Source: UBA1660 sp964462035
GTDB lineage: Bacteria; Myxococcota_A; Polyangia; Polyangiales; Houyiibacteriaceae
Direction: 5' to 3'
NCBI GenBank assembly: GCA_964462035.1
Contig: CAYXAP010000020.1
Location: forward strand, 1-64,000
Length of the DNA: 64,000 nucleotides
Position 1 is the stretch's first letter, and every line of letters begins with the position of its first letter. The notes beneath the pieces were generated by a model that saw only the letters and a list, made by a program, of their open reading frames with translations, did not search any database and had not been told where the DNA came from. This document shows positions 9,073 through 17,027 of the stretch, piece after piece. Made by a program: the position numbers and the translations under genes.

Positions 9073-9296
9073 CAGGGAATCAGGATCGCGGCGGCGCGAG
9101 CAATGGCCCACCCCAGGTGGGCCGCGCAGACCGCGAAGGTGAGGAGCGGCTCGAGCCAGCGGGTGTAGAGCCCGGGCGGTTTCGCATCGAGGGCCGCGTG
9201 CGCCCGAAGGCGAACGTGCTCTCGGCGCCAGTGATCGACGTCGTGGGTGTCGAGCTCGGCGAGGGCCTCGTCGAGCGAGTCGTTGGGATCGGTCAT
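9072..9296 (-). CDS. Small single-pass membrane protein, candidate anti-sigma
   Basis: A 74-residue protein with a charged N-terminal half (LDEALAELDTHDVDHWRREH) and one hydrophobic helix near the C terminus (LTFAVCAAHLGWAIARAAAIL). Its ATG overlaps the stop of the ECF sigma-factor gene by 4 bases, so the two are translationally coupled. Position and topology suggest an anti-sigma or sigma-modulating role. The zinc-binding HxxxCxxC motif of ZAS anti-sigma factors is absent, so this is inference. I do not recognise the family. Confidence 0.6.
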   Translation of the reverse strand: MTDPNDSLDEALAELDTHDVDHWRREHVRLRAHAALDAKPPGLYTRWLEPLLTFAVCAAHLGWAIARAAAILIP

Positions 9297-9847
9297 GCGG
9301 TCTGACTCTCGAGCTGGTCACGGAGGGTACGCCGAGCGCGCGCCAGGCGCTGACGCATGGTGGCGGGAGCGATGCCGACGAGGGCGGCGGCCTCGGTGGG
9401 GGAGAAGCCCTCGACGGAGCAGAGCAGGATGGCTTCGCGCTGGTCGGTCTTCAGGGTCTGCAGGGCTCGGGTGACGGCCTTCGCCCGCTCACTCTGCTCC
9501 ATGGCTTCGAGCGGGGTGCTCACGCGCGACGGTGGACTCGCTCGGAGCGTCGCGAGTCGGGCCCGGCCGAGCGCGAGGCGGCGCCGCCGGTCGAAGAAGA
9601 GGTTGCGGGCCACGGTGAAGAGCCACGGACGCAGGCGGGTGTCCGGCGCGAGGGAGCGAGCCTTGGTCGCCAGCCGGACGAAGGTCTCCTGCATCAGGTC
9701 CTCCGCGAGGGCGTGGTCGCCGCCCATGCGCAGGAGGAACGAGAACACCCGCGCCCGATACCGATCGTAGATCGCATCGAACGCGGCGCGCTCGCCCTGG
9801 CCGAGGGCCAGGACGAGCTCACCATCATCGTTGTCTTCCGCACTCAC
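9293..9847 (-). CDS. ECF-type RNA polymerase sigma factor
   Basis: A 184-residue sigma-70 family ECF factor. Region 2 is visible as AAFDAIYDRYRARVFSFLLR, AEDLMQETFVRLATKA and RPWLFTVARNLFFDRRRR. Region 4 is LKTDQREAILLCSVEGFS and EAAALVGIAPATMRQRLARA. It directs RNA polymerase to alternative promoters. The GTG start at 9847 overlaps the stop of the upstream membrane-protein gene (GTGA), and its stop overlaps the next small gene. The three genes therefore form one tight unit, which suggests membrane-controlled sigma activity. Confidence 0.93.
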   Translation of the reverse strand: MSAEDNDDGELVLALGQGERAAFDAIYDRYRARVFSFLLRMGGDHALAEDLMQETFVRLATKARSLAPDTRLRPWLFTVARNLFFDRRRRLALGRARLATLRASPPSRVSTPLEAMEQSERAKAVTRALQTLKTDQREAILLCSVEGFSPTEAAALVGIAPATMRQRLARARRTLRDQLESQTA

Positions 9848-10209
9848 GCTCCCTGCGGATCCGGAAGCCGTCGCATGCCCACCGCCGTGACCAGCGACGC
9901 GAGCGCGAGGAGGGTGAAGCCGAGGATGGCCGGAGCCAGCGCTTCCGCGAAGCCCGTCATGACCACCATCGGCAGCGAGGTCCCTTCGAGCCACTCCGGG
10001 TGGTTCGGCACGTTGTGGAAGACCGCCGCGAAGTCGGTCGCGATGCCGGCCAGCATCGAGAAGAGAGTGGTCCGAGAGAGTGCACGGACGAGGCCCAGTC
10101 GCCGGTCGTCTGGGGAGCGCGCGAAGTACACCCCCGCTGCGATCGCCAGGGCACCGAACCCCAGCACGAAGAACATCACGAAACCACCCGCTTGGAAAAA
10201 CTCGACCAT
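9844..10209 (-). CDS. Small polytopic membrane protein upstream of the sigma factor
   Basis: A 121-residue protein with about three membrane helices (VMFFVLGFGALAIAAGVYFA, TTLFSMLAGIATDFAAVF and APAILGFTLLALASLVTAV). The N terminus MVEFFQAGGFVMFFVL loosely resembles the first helix of MotA/TolQ/ExbB proteins, but the rest of that family is missing. A GGAG ribosome-binding site lies 9 bases before the ATG at 10209; longer upstream reading frames lack support. It overlaps the ECF sigma-factor start by 4 bases. Function is unknown; a sensor or partner role for the sigma system is inferred. Confidence 0.65.
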   Translation of the reverse strand: MVEFFQAGGFVMFFVLGFGALAIAAGVYFARSPDDRRLGLVRALSRTTLFSMLAGIATDFAAVFHNVPNHPEWLEGTSLPMVVMTGFAEALAPAILGFTLLALASLVTAVGMRRLPDPQGA

Positions 10210-10360
10210 CGTTCTCGCTCCTTCTGCCGGCCTCGCCGGCGCTTCGTGGGGCACAACGAACGACCCGGCCCAGCGTGACCGACTTTCTTCTGGCGCGCGC
10301 GACGTGCCGGCCGGCGGAGAAGTCTTTCGCCGCGCGCCACAGAATGGAAGCCTGGCCGAC

Positions 10361-11857
10361 ATGACGGACCGAACGATGCTCACCCGATGGCTGACGACCA
10401 CCGCGCTGGCGCTCTTGTCGACGAGCGCCCTGGCGCAGGTGGAGCTGGGGCCGAGCGATGACGTCGAGGCGGCACTCAACGCGCTCGAGCCGGGCGACGA
10501 AGCCATTCTCGCCGATGGGATGTACACGCTCTCCGGACGCTTCGGTCTCGCCATCGGCGGAACCGCAGCCGAGCCGATCGTGATCCGTGCCGCCGACGGA
10601 GCGACCCCTCACTTCCACCGGCCGGACGCGAGCCAGAACATCTGGGACCTGAGCGTCGAGCACGTAGTCATCCGGGGGCTGACCTTCAGCGGGGGCTCGG
10701 CCGGGTTGCGCTTCGAGTCGGCGAGTGACGTGACCATCGAGGGCTGCGAGATCTTCGAGACCGCCGACGTCGCGCTTCGGATGAACGACGGCGGCGAGGA
10801 CTACCTCCGGATCGCCATCCTGCGGAACCACATCCACGACACCCACGGGACTGGAGAGGGGATGTACCTCGGGTGCAACGACGACGGCTGCCGCCTCGGC
10901 GAGAGCCTCATCGAGGGCAACTACGTGCACCACACCAACGCCGGCGACGTCAGCCAGGGCGACGGCATCGAGCTCAAGGACGGCAGCTACGCGACCATCA
11001 TCCGCGACAACGTCATCCACGACACCAACTACCCCTGCATCCTCGGCTACAGCACGGCGGGCAACGGCGCGGAGAACGTGGTCGAGGGCAACGTCATGTG
11101 GAACTGCGCCGACAACGGCATCCAGTGGGAGGCGAACGCCACCATCCGGAACAACATCGTGCTCGGCGCCGGCGGTGCCGCGCTGGCGACCCAGCCACAC
11201 CAGGAGAACGGGCCGGACGAGCTGACCATCGTGCACAACACGCTGATCAACGACGGCGATGCGCTCGCGGTGCGGAACCCGAGCGGACCGGTGACCGTCG
11301 CCAACAACGCGCTCTACTCGATGGGTCGCGCCTTCTTCGTGAACGGCGACGCCGGCCGAATCACCGCGAGCGGCAACGCGGGCCAGGGCTCGACTTCCGT
11401 CGGAACGCTCATCGCCGGTGCCATCGGGGCCGACTTCGTGGGCGCGAGCTTCAGCGGTGCGCTCCCTCAAGACGTTCGGCCGACCGAGAGTGGGGCGCTC
11501 GGCGGAGCGGGTGACGCCTCGCACGTGACGCCCATCGACTTCGACGGCGCCGACCGAATGGGCGTGGCCGACATCGGCGCCTACCGGCTCGGCGGTGACG
11601 GCTGGACCATCGCCGAGGGGTTCAAACCGATGGGCGAGGCCATGCCGCTCCCCGACGGTGGTCCGAGCGCGACGGATGGCGGCTCGACGGAGCGCGACGG
11701 GGGCAGCGAACCTGGCCGCGACGCCGGCTCGAGCGGCGACGGCGGGTCGGACGACGGCGACGGCGGTTGCGGCTGCCGAGCCCCCGGATCGGGATCGGCG
11801 CCCGTCGGCCTCACGCTGCTCGGGTTCGTCCTGCTCGGGCTCCGGCGTCGCCGCTGA
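10361..11857 (+). CDS. Secreted parallel beta-helix protein with MYXO-CTERM tail
   Basis: A 498-residue protein. A signal peptide (LTTTALALLSTSALAQ) is followed by a right-handed beta-helix region from about residue 30 to 360, with repeated coils such as HVVIRGLTFSGGSAGLRF, VTIEGCEIFETADVALRM and ATIIRDNVIHDTNYPCIL. This resembles polysaccharide-lyase-like and PbH1-repeat proteins. The tail has a Gly/Asp/Ser-rich linker, then GCGCRAPG, a hydrophobic helix and RRRR, the MYXO-CTERM sorting signal used for surface anchoring in myxobacteria. No specific carbohydrate substrate can be assigned. A second Met six codons in (10376) is an equally possible start. Confidence 0.85.
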   Translation: MTDRTMLTRWLTTTALALLSTSALAQVELGPSDDVEAALNALEPGDEAILADGMYTLSGRFGLAIGGTAAEPIVIRAADGATPHFHRPDASQNIWDLSVEHVVIRGLTFSGGSAGLRFESASDVTIEGCEIFETADVALRMNDGGEDYLRIAILRNHIHDTHGTGEGMYLGCNDDGCRLGESLIEGNYVHHTNAGDVSQGDGIELKDGSYATIIRDNVIHDTNYPCILGYSTAGNGAENVVEGNVMWNCADNGIQWEANATIRNNIVLGAGGAALATQPHQENGPDELTIVHNTLINDGDALAVRNPSGPVTVANNALYSMGRAFFVNGDAGRITASGNAGQGSTSVGTLIAGAIGADFVGASFSGALPQDVRPTESGALGGAGDASHVTPIDFDGADRMGVADIGAYRLGGDGWTIAEGFKPMGEAMPLPDGGPSATDGGSTERDGGSEPGRDAGSSGDGGSDDGDGGCGCRAPGSGSAPVGLTLLGFVLLGLRRRR

Positions 11858-11860
11858 GGG

Positions 11861-12523
11861 TCACAAGAAGCCGGCGTCGGGCAAGCCGACGGGTAGACCC
11901 ATGTCGATCCCTCCGTCGACGAACATGTCCATCTCCGTGCCGCCATCGACCCCGGAGTCGACGTCCATGACGCCCCCATCCGGCTCGACCGGATCCCCCT
12001 CGACGCACGAGCCCTCGTCGTCGCAGACGTAGCCGTCGAGGCAGTCGTCGTCGCTGCGGCAGTCGGGGAAGCAGAGCGCCAGGTCGGTGTCGAGGGTGAA
12101 GCAGCGGCTCCCGCTGGGGCAGCTCCCGGTGGTGATGTACTCGTCGGCGTCCGGCTCGCAGAGCGCGAGGCAGTAGCCGGGGTTGCCCTCGGTGCCGGAG
12201 CAGACGGCGTCTTCGTTGGTGCAGGAGCCCGCGTCATCGGCGGTCCCGACGCACGCGCCGCCGAACTCGTTGTCGGCGACGTCGGACCCGAGCGGCTCGC
12301 CGTTGCAGCCGACGGTCTCGGTCAGATCGTCGCCGCTCGGCACACAGGTGTCGACGTCGGAGCCCATGTCCGCGCGGCCCATGTCCACCGTGGGCATGAA
12401 CATGTCCGTGCCGCCGCCGAGATCCGCCTCGGTTCCGGAGTCGACCTCGGTGTCGTCGTCCGTGCCCGAGTCGTCACCACAGCCGACCAGCGAGAGCGCC
12501 ACCAGCGCCACCATCCACTTCAT
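11861..12523 (-). CDS. Cys-rich lipoprotein
   Basis: A 220-residue predicted lipoprotein: lipobox ALSLVGC followed by an Asp/Thr/Gly-rich linker, then a domain with about a dozen cysteines (SCTNEDAVCSGTEGNPGYCL, CPSGSRCFTLDTDLALCFPD, CRSDDDCLDGYVCDDEGSC). The pattern is that of disulfide-rich extracellular modules common in myxobacterial lipoproteins. It ends with another acidic, Met/Asp-rich stretch. The start at 12523 is preceded at 6 bases by TACTCT with no ribosome-binding site. It is convergent with the beta-helix gene (3 bases apart). Function is unknown. Confidence 0.75.
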   Translation of the reverse strand: MKWMVALVALSLVGCGDDSGTDDDTEVDSGTEADLGGGTDMFMPTVDMGRADMGSDVDTCVPSGDDLTETVGCNGEPLGSDVADNEFGGACVGTADDAGSCTNEDAVCSGTEGNPGYCLALCEPDADEYITTGSCPSGSRCFTLDTDLALCFPDCRSDDDCLDGYVCDDEGSCVEGDPVEPDGGVMDVDSGVDGGTEMDMFVDGGIDMGLPVGLPDAGFL

Positions 12524-12529
12524 CGGTGC

Positions 12530-12535
12530 AGAGTA
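12530..12535 (-). promoter_or_regulatory. -10-like box of the Cys-rich lipoprotein gene
   Basis: TACTCT lies 6 bases upstream of the ATG on the minus strand; the identical hexamer and spacing occur before the gene at 47039. It suggests a leaderless transcript. Confidence 0.45.
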
Positions 12536-12560
12536 GCCGAAGCCGGGGAATGCTGGCGTA

Positions 12561-14162
12561 CTACTGATCGCCTTCGTCGCTCGGGATCCCCGGGCCGGGG
12601 TCCGCGCTCGGAAAGGCGTGCGATTGGATCGCCCCGTCGGGGGTGCGAATCCAGACCTGGAAGGTCGTCGGGAGATCGTTGCCTGCCAGATAGTCGGCGG
12701 AGTGGTGGAAGCGCGCGGGTCCCACGATGAACGCCGCCGCGGACCGTTCACGGCGGAGCACGAGCTCCGGCCGGCCAACGCGGTTGCCCAGGACCTGGCG
12801 GCGCGTGAGGAAGTGGATCGCCGGGTGACCGAAGTGGAAGAAGTCGAAGAACTCGTCCCGCTCGTAGGTGACCTTGTTCGGCGGGGTGAGCACGACGAAG
12901 TGGCCCGAGTAATGGACCTTGCCGTCTTCGGGGAGCGCGTCGACGAGGAGCTGGGCCACGCGCTGATGGGTCGGTCGGCGGAAGAAGGGGTCGCGGTCGG
13001 TGACCATCTGCGCGACCCCCGGAACCGAGGCCGCCAGGAGCGCGATGGGGAGTACGGCTCGCAGCACGCGCTGGACCTTGGCGCGTCGCTCCGGGGTCGC
13101 CCGGCGCAGACCCCATAGCGTGCGGAGACCGAGCACTGCGAGGTGCATGACCACGGGAAAGACCGGGTAGAGGTAGCGGGCCTCGCTGTGACCGACGCCG
13201 AGCGAGAGCATGGCGACGAAGAAGACCAACCAGAGCAACGCTGGCAGATCGCGACGCCACCGGACGAGGGCCGCTGGCAACCCGATCGCGGCCAGGACCA
13301 ACGCCACGGGCGAGAGCAGCTGGCCCAACATCACGACGTTGTCCCAGGGTCCGTCGCCTTCCATCGGGCGGACCATCAGCGACGCCTCGCGGAGGTCGGC
13401 AGCCCACTGCTCGATGGAGAAGCCCTCGGGCGTGCCGCGCGTATAGACGAACGCGATCAGCGCGAAGAAGGTGGCGAGGCCCGTCGCGCCAGCGAGCGCG
13501 ACCCGCGCGTTGCGACGCGTGAAGACCTTCCTATCGACGATGGTCTCGAGGAGCGCGGCGACGGCGAAGACGCCCGGGAAGAGGAGCAGCGAGTACTTGA
13601 GCCCCATCGCGATCCCCCACGCGACGCCGAGCAGGATCGGCCAGCGCCACTGCCGCTCGACGCGGACCTTGTCCCAGAGCCAGAGGCTGGCGGCGACCGC
13701 GCCAGCGGTGGGGATGTCCACCAAGAGGTGCGGGGAGTAGCGGACGAAGAGAGGGGTCGCGACGAAGAGCGCCAGGCCCCAGATCCAGAAGCCATTCCAT
13801 GGCGGGCCGCGCCCATGGCGACGACCGAGGTACGCCGCGAGCGCGCCGAGGGTGAGCAGCACCCAGAGGAAGGCCAGCGCGTGGGGCACGAGCCAGCTCC
13901 AGCGATTGGCCGGATCGCTCGGGTCGTGAGCGACGGCGCCGAGGGTCGCGACCAGGGGCATCACCGGCGCGTGGACGCGGTAGTACGCCGCCCCGGGCCC
14001 CTCGTCGCCGAGGATGGCGCGGGCGTCGTTCAGGTAGTCGTAGGTGTCGTAGAAGCGGATCCGGATCTGGAACGCCTGGATCGCCGCGAAGGCCACGAAC
14101 GCCAGCACGACCACCGTCGCCAGCCGCGCGCCTGGGGCGCGCCCTCGAAAGCCATCGTCCAC
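12561..14162 (-). CDS. Membrane glycosyltransferase, GT39/ArnT-like
   Basis: A 533-residue polytopic protein with about ten membrane helices. After the first helix (ATVVVLAFVAFAAIQAF) comes the acidic loop RIRFYDTYDYLNDA, matching the catalytic Asp loop of PMT/ArnT-type lipid-dependent glycosyltransferases. Later segments such as HLLVDIPTAGAVAASLWLW and GVAWGIAMGLKYSLLLFP fit the family. The C-terminal 110 residues form a soluble domain. It probably transfers a sugar from a polyprenyl carrier at the outer face of the inner membrane; the acceptor is unknown. The GTG start is chosen from context (CATACC 8 bases upstream). It lies 49 bases after the M23 peptidase gene on the same strand, probably in one operon. 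Confidence 0.75.
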   Translation of the reverse strand: MDDGFRGRAPGARLATVVVLAFVAFAAIQAFQIRIRFYDTYDYLNDARAILGDEGPGAAYYRVHAPVMPLVATLGAVAHDPSDPANRWSWLVPHALAFLWVLLTLGALAAYLGRRHGRGPPWNGFWIWGLALFVATPLFVRYSPHLLVDIPTAGAVAASLWLWDKVRVERQWRWPILLGVAWGIAMGLKYSLLLFPGVFAVAALLETIVDRKVFTRRNARVALAGATGLATFFALIAFVYTRGTPEGFSIEQWAADLREASLMVRPMEGDGPWDNVVMLGQLLSPVALVLAAIGLPAALVRWRRDLPALLWLVFFVAMLSLGVGHSEARYLYPVFPVVMHLAVLGLRTLWGLRRATPERRAKVQRVLRAVLPIALLAASVPGVAQMVTDRDPFFRRPTHQRVAQLLVDALPEDGKVHYSGHFVVLTPPNKVTYERDEFFDFFHFGHPAIHFLTRRQVLGNRVGRPELVLRRERSAAAFIVGPARFHHSADYLAGNDLPTTFQVWIRTPDGAIQSHAFPSADPGPGIPSDEGDQ

Positions 14163-14211
14163 GGGCCCGCGGTATGGCACGCGGGGGGTCTCGTGCGCCA
14201 GGGAGAGGTCT

Positions 14212-15638
14212 TCAGCGACGGCGGCGACGACCGCGGCGACGCCGACGCCGAGTGCCCGGATGGGGTCGCGCGGACTTCGGCAGGCAGCGGACCTCTTCGG
14301 GGCGGTCACCGGTCCAGGCGGCCGGCGTGGTCTCGACGACGTTCCCGTTCCGCCACCGGATTCGCGGGCGGAAGAGCGGCATCGCGTCGCAGTGCTCGCC
14401 ACCATCGACGAGCATGAAGTGCACGTGCGGGCCGCGGCTGATGCCGGTGTTGCCGACGAGCGCGATGACCTGACCGCGGGCNNNNNNNNNNNNNNNNNNN
14501 NNNNNNNNNNNNNNNNNNNNNNNNNNNNNNNNNNNNNNNNNNNNNNNNNNNNNNNNNNNNNNNNNNNNNNNNNNNNNNNNNGCGGGCCGCGGCTGATGCC
14601 GGTGTTGCCGACGAGCGCGATGACCTGACCGCGGGCCACGAGCTCGCCCTCCACGACGAGCGTCTCGCGGTTGTGGGCATAGGCCGTCACGCGACCGCTC
14701 GGGTGGAGGAGCACGACCATGCGGCCGTAGCCGCGGAGGCCGTGGCCCTCGTAGGCGACCACGCCACGCTCCGAAGCCTTCACCGGGGTGCCGGGCGGTG
14801 CGTAGAGGTCGACGGCCAGGTGGTACCCCCCCGCGCCGGAGCCCCAGCCGCGCAGGAAGATGGCCTCGTCGAGCGGTGATCGGAGGGTCCCCGGGCCCGC
14901 GGCGGGCTCCGGAGTGTCGTTGGCCGACGAGGTCTCCGGCGGCGTCTCCTCGACGCCCTCGTGGCCGTCGTCCTCGAGCGCGACCTCGTCGGGCGTGTCC
15001 TCGGCTTCGTCGTCGTCGTCGTCCTCGGTCGGGACGATCGGGGTGCCGACCCCGAAGGCATGCTGCGGAATCCGCGAGGGGGCCCGCCGTGCGGCGGCGA
15101 CCCAGCGGTCCTCCGGCCCGGGGCCACCGAGGAGCGTATGCGCGACCCGGACGCTGCCGAGGCCGAGGCTCTCGGCGCGCGCCTTCGCCTCTTCCTGGTC
15201 GGGGCGCAGCTCACGCTCGGCGACTCGCGGCAGGTGGTTCTCGCTCCGCCGCCCCGGGATGCGTAGCCGCGCGCCGATGCGGATGTTCTCACCTCGGATG
15301 CGGTTGGCTCGCTTGAGCGCGCGCACGGAGACCCGATAGCGGGCGGCAATCTCGCTCAGCGTGTCGCCCCGGCGGACGACGTGATAGCCGGCGCGGCGCG
15401 CCGCCCGATTGGACGCGCCGCGACCGGGGATCCGGAGCCGTGCGCCCGCGCGAATGGAGTCGCTGCTGCGGAGTCGGTTGGCACGGCGGATCGTGCTGAT
15501 GCTGGTGCGGAAGCGCCGAGCGATCCCCGAAAGGGTGTCGCCATTGCGGACCACGTAGGTGCGGTCCGCGGTGGCGTCGCTGCTCGCGAAGAGGCTCGCG
15601 AAGAGCAGCACCGCCAGGGCCAGGGTGCCGTAGCGCAT
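14212..15638 (-). CDS. LysM/M23 peptidoglycan endopeptidase (split by a false gap)
   Basis: A secreted cell-wall hydrolase. It has a signal peptide (YGTLALAVLLFASLFASS), two LysM repeats (YVVRNGDTLSGIARRFR; YHVVRRGDTLSEIAARYR), an acidic linker with an Asp/Glu run, then an M23 (LytM) domain with the zinc ligands in GGYHLAVDLYAPPGTPV and HVHFMLVDGG. The domain is interrupted by 100 Ns at 14482-14581. The same 55 bases flank the Ns; dropping one copy plus the Ns (155 bases) gives a continuous frame of 423 residues in which NTGISRGP runs straight into HVHF, exactly as the family needs. The C-terminal Arg-rich tail is unusual. It acts on peptidoglycan in the periplasm. Confidence 0.88.
14427..14636. 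other. Scaffold gap with 55-bp flanking duplication
   Basis: Bases 14427-14481 and 14582-14636 are identical (55 bp), separated by exactly 100 Ns. The most economical reading is two contigs that overlap by a 55-mer and were not merged, so no sequence is missing. Confidence 0.92.
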
Positions 15639-15711
15639 CGGGCCAAAACTGCGGGGTTCGTGGGCTCCCTGCAACCCGGGCGCCTGAGAACCCGCTCAGC
15701 GGTGCGCGAGC

Positions 15712-16368
15712 TCAGCCGGCGAGCTCGATGTCCCGGAGCCGATGGATCCAGGCCCGGAGGAGCGAGCGGTCGGCCTGCTCCAGGGCTCCGAGGGCCCGCG
15801 CAGCGACGGTCAGCGCGTGATAAGGGCCCGCTTCGGCGGGGAGGGCGCGGCGGGCGTCGGCCAGGGTCCGCTGGGCGACGGCGTCGGCCGAGCGCTCGCG
15901 GTAGAGGGCCTGGGCCACCTCGAGCAGCTCGCCCTCGGCGGGCGCGTGGGCCGCCTCGATCGGGGCCCGCTCGCTCAGCTGCTGGTGGAGCCGCCGAGCG
16001 TGGGCGTCGCCGAGGGAGCGAGCAGTCCGCGGGGCGCGCTGCGGGTGCCGGCGGGCGCGCCGACGGACCTCCCGGAAGGCGTGGCGCTCGAAGGCCGCTC
16101 GGGCCAGGCCGGCCGGGTCCGCGCCGACCGACTCGAGGCGCTCGAGCTCGTCCTCCGCTTCCGCCCGGTGCCGCTCGAAGTCCTCCTCGAGCGCCGTCAG
16201 GCGGGCCTCGGCCCGGGCCACGAGCCGGAGGGTGGCGGCTTCGGGACCCGCCGCCGCTCGCTCGAGCAGACGCTCGACGAAGCGGACCCGCGGGCGATCG
16301 AACTCCGCGAGGCCCTGGTCGGCTCCGCGAACGAGCCGCTCACGGAGCGCCTCGAGGGGGTCGCTCAC
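15712..16368 (-). CDS. DUF2894-like accessory protein of the motor operon
   Basis: A 218-residue soluble, helical, charge-rich protein (DPLEALRERLVRGADQGLAE, ARAEARLTALEEDFERHRAE). It has no signal peptide or membrane helix. Its GTG overlaps the stop of the OmpA-like gene (GTGA). In other proteobacteria the order DUF3348-DUF802-OmpA-DUF2894 recurs, and this gene fits the DUF2894 slot by position, size and composition; the family name is from recalled gene order and not from a search. A short segment ADAVAQRTLADARRALPAEA precedes the C-terminal helices. Its role is inferred to be a cytoplasmic partner of the coiled-coil motor subunit. Confidence 0.72.
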   Translation of the reverse strand: MSDPLEALRERLVRGADQGLAEFDRPRVRFVERLLERAAAGPEAATLRLVARAEARLTALEEDFERHRAEAEDELERLESVGADPAGLARAAFERHAFREVRRRARRHPQRAPRTARSLGDAHARRLHQQLSERAPIEAAHAPAEGELLEVAQALYRERSADAVAQRTLADARRALPAEAGPYHALTVAARALGALEQADRSLLRAWIHRLRDIELAG

Positions 16369-17027
16369 AGCTTCCCGTCCGCCCGACCGGGCTCGGCGCC
16401 CGAGGTCAGCCGCTCGAGGAGCGGTGCCGGCACCGGGGCGATCTCGACGCGGCGGTTCAGCGCGCGTCCGTCCTCGTCGTCGTTGGAGGCGATCGGATGC
16501 TGGGCTCCGAAGCCTGCGGCGAAGACGTGCCCCGACGGCAGACCCGCGTCGGTCAGGGTCCGAACCACGGTCAACGCACGCTCCGCGCTCAGCTCCCAGT
16601 TGTCGGCGAAGGAGCCGTTGCGGCGGAGTTGCAGATCGTCGGTGAAGCCGCTGACCATCGCCGTCTCGCCGCTGTGCTGGAGGTAGGCCTGCAACGGCCC
16701 GGCGAGCTGGCGCAGCAGGTCCTGGCCCTCCGGGCGGAGCTCGGCGGAGCTCGAGTCGAAGAGGACCGAGCCCCGGATGCCGATCCGGCCGTCGGTCAGC
16801 GTGATCAACCCGCTCGCCAACGGACCGGCGAGCGCGCTCTCGAGCTCGTCGAGCCGTGCCTCGGCGGCCTGGTGCTCGGCGCGGACCTCGGCGAGGTCCT
16901 GGCTGAGATCCGCCTCGAAGAGGACCATCCAAGCGAAGAAGAGGACGAAGATGCCGAAGAGGCACGCCATCAGATCGCCAAAGGCGGCGTAGAACACGCC
17001 TCCGTCGCCCTGCTCGTCCTCAAGCAT
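16365..17027 (-). CDS. MotB/ZorB-like OmpA-domain stator subunit
   Basis: A 220-residue protein with the architecture of MotB, PomB and ZorB: a short cytoplasmic N terminus, one membrane helix and a periplasmic OmpA-like peptidoglycan-binding domain. The helix entry AAFGDLMACLFGIFVLFFAW carries Asp18 in the place of the ion-binding Asp of MotB (YADFMTAMMAFF in E. coli). The OmpA domain shows VLFDSSSAELRPEGQDLL, SGFTDD, NWELSAERALTVVRTL and GRALNRRVEI. A coiled-coil linker (residues about 45-80) is short. It overlaps the upstream DUF802 gene by 8 bases. It would anchor the motor to the cell wall and carry ions with the DUF802 subunit. Confidence 0.88.
   Translation of the reverse strand: MLEDEQGDGGVFYAAFGDLMACLFGIFVLFFAWMVLFEADLSQDLAEVRAEHQAAEARLDELESALAGPLASGLITLTDGRIGIRGSVLFDSSSAELRPEGQDLLRQLAGPLQAYLQHSGETAMVSGFTDDLQLRRNGSFADNWELSAERALTVVRTLTDAGLPSGHVFAAGFGAQHPIASNDDEDGRALNRRVEIAPVPAPLLERLTSGAEPGRADGKL

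Noticed and set aside
12561..15674. 1037-codon apparent fusion of an M23 peptidase with a membrane glycosyltransferase
   Set aside because: The fusion exists only because 100 Ns and a duplicated 55-mer shift the frame. After collapsing the duplicate, the peptidase stops at 14212 and the glycosyltransferase is a separate gene starting at 14162.
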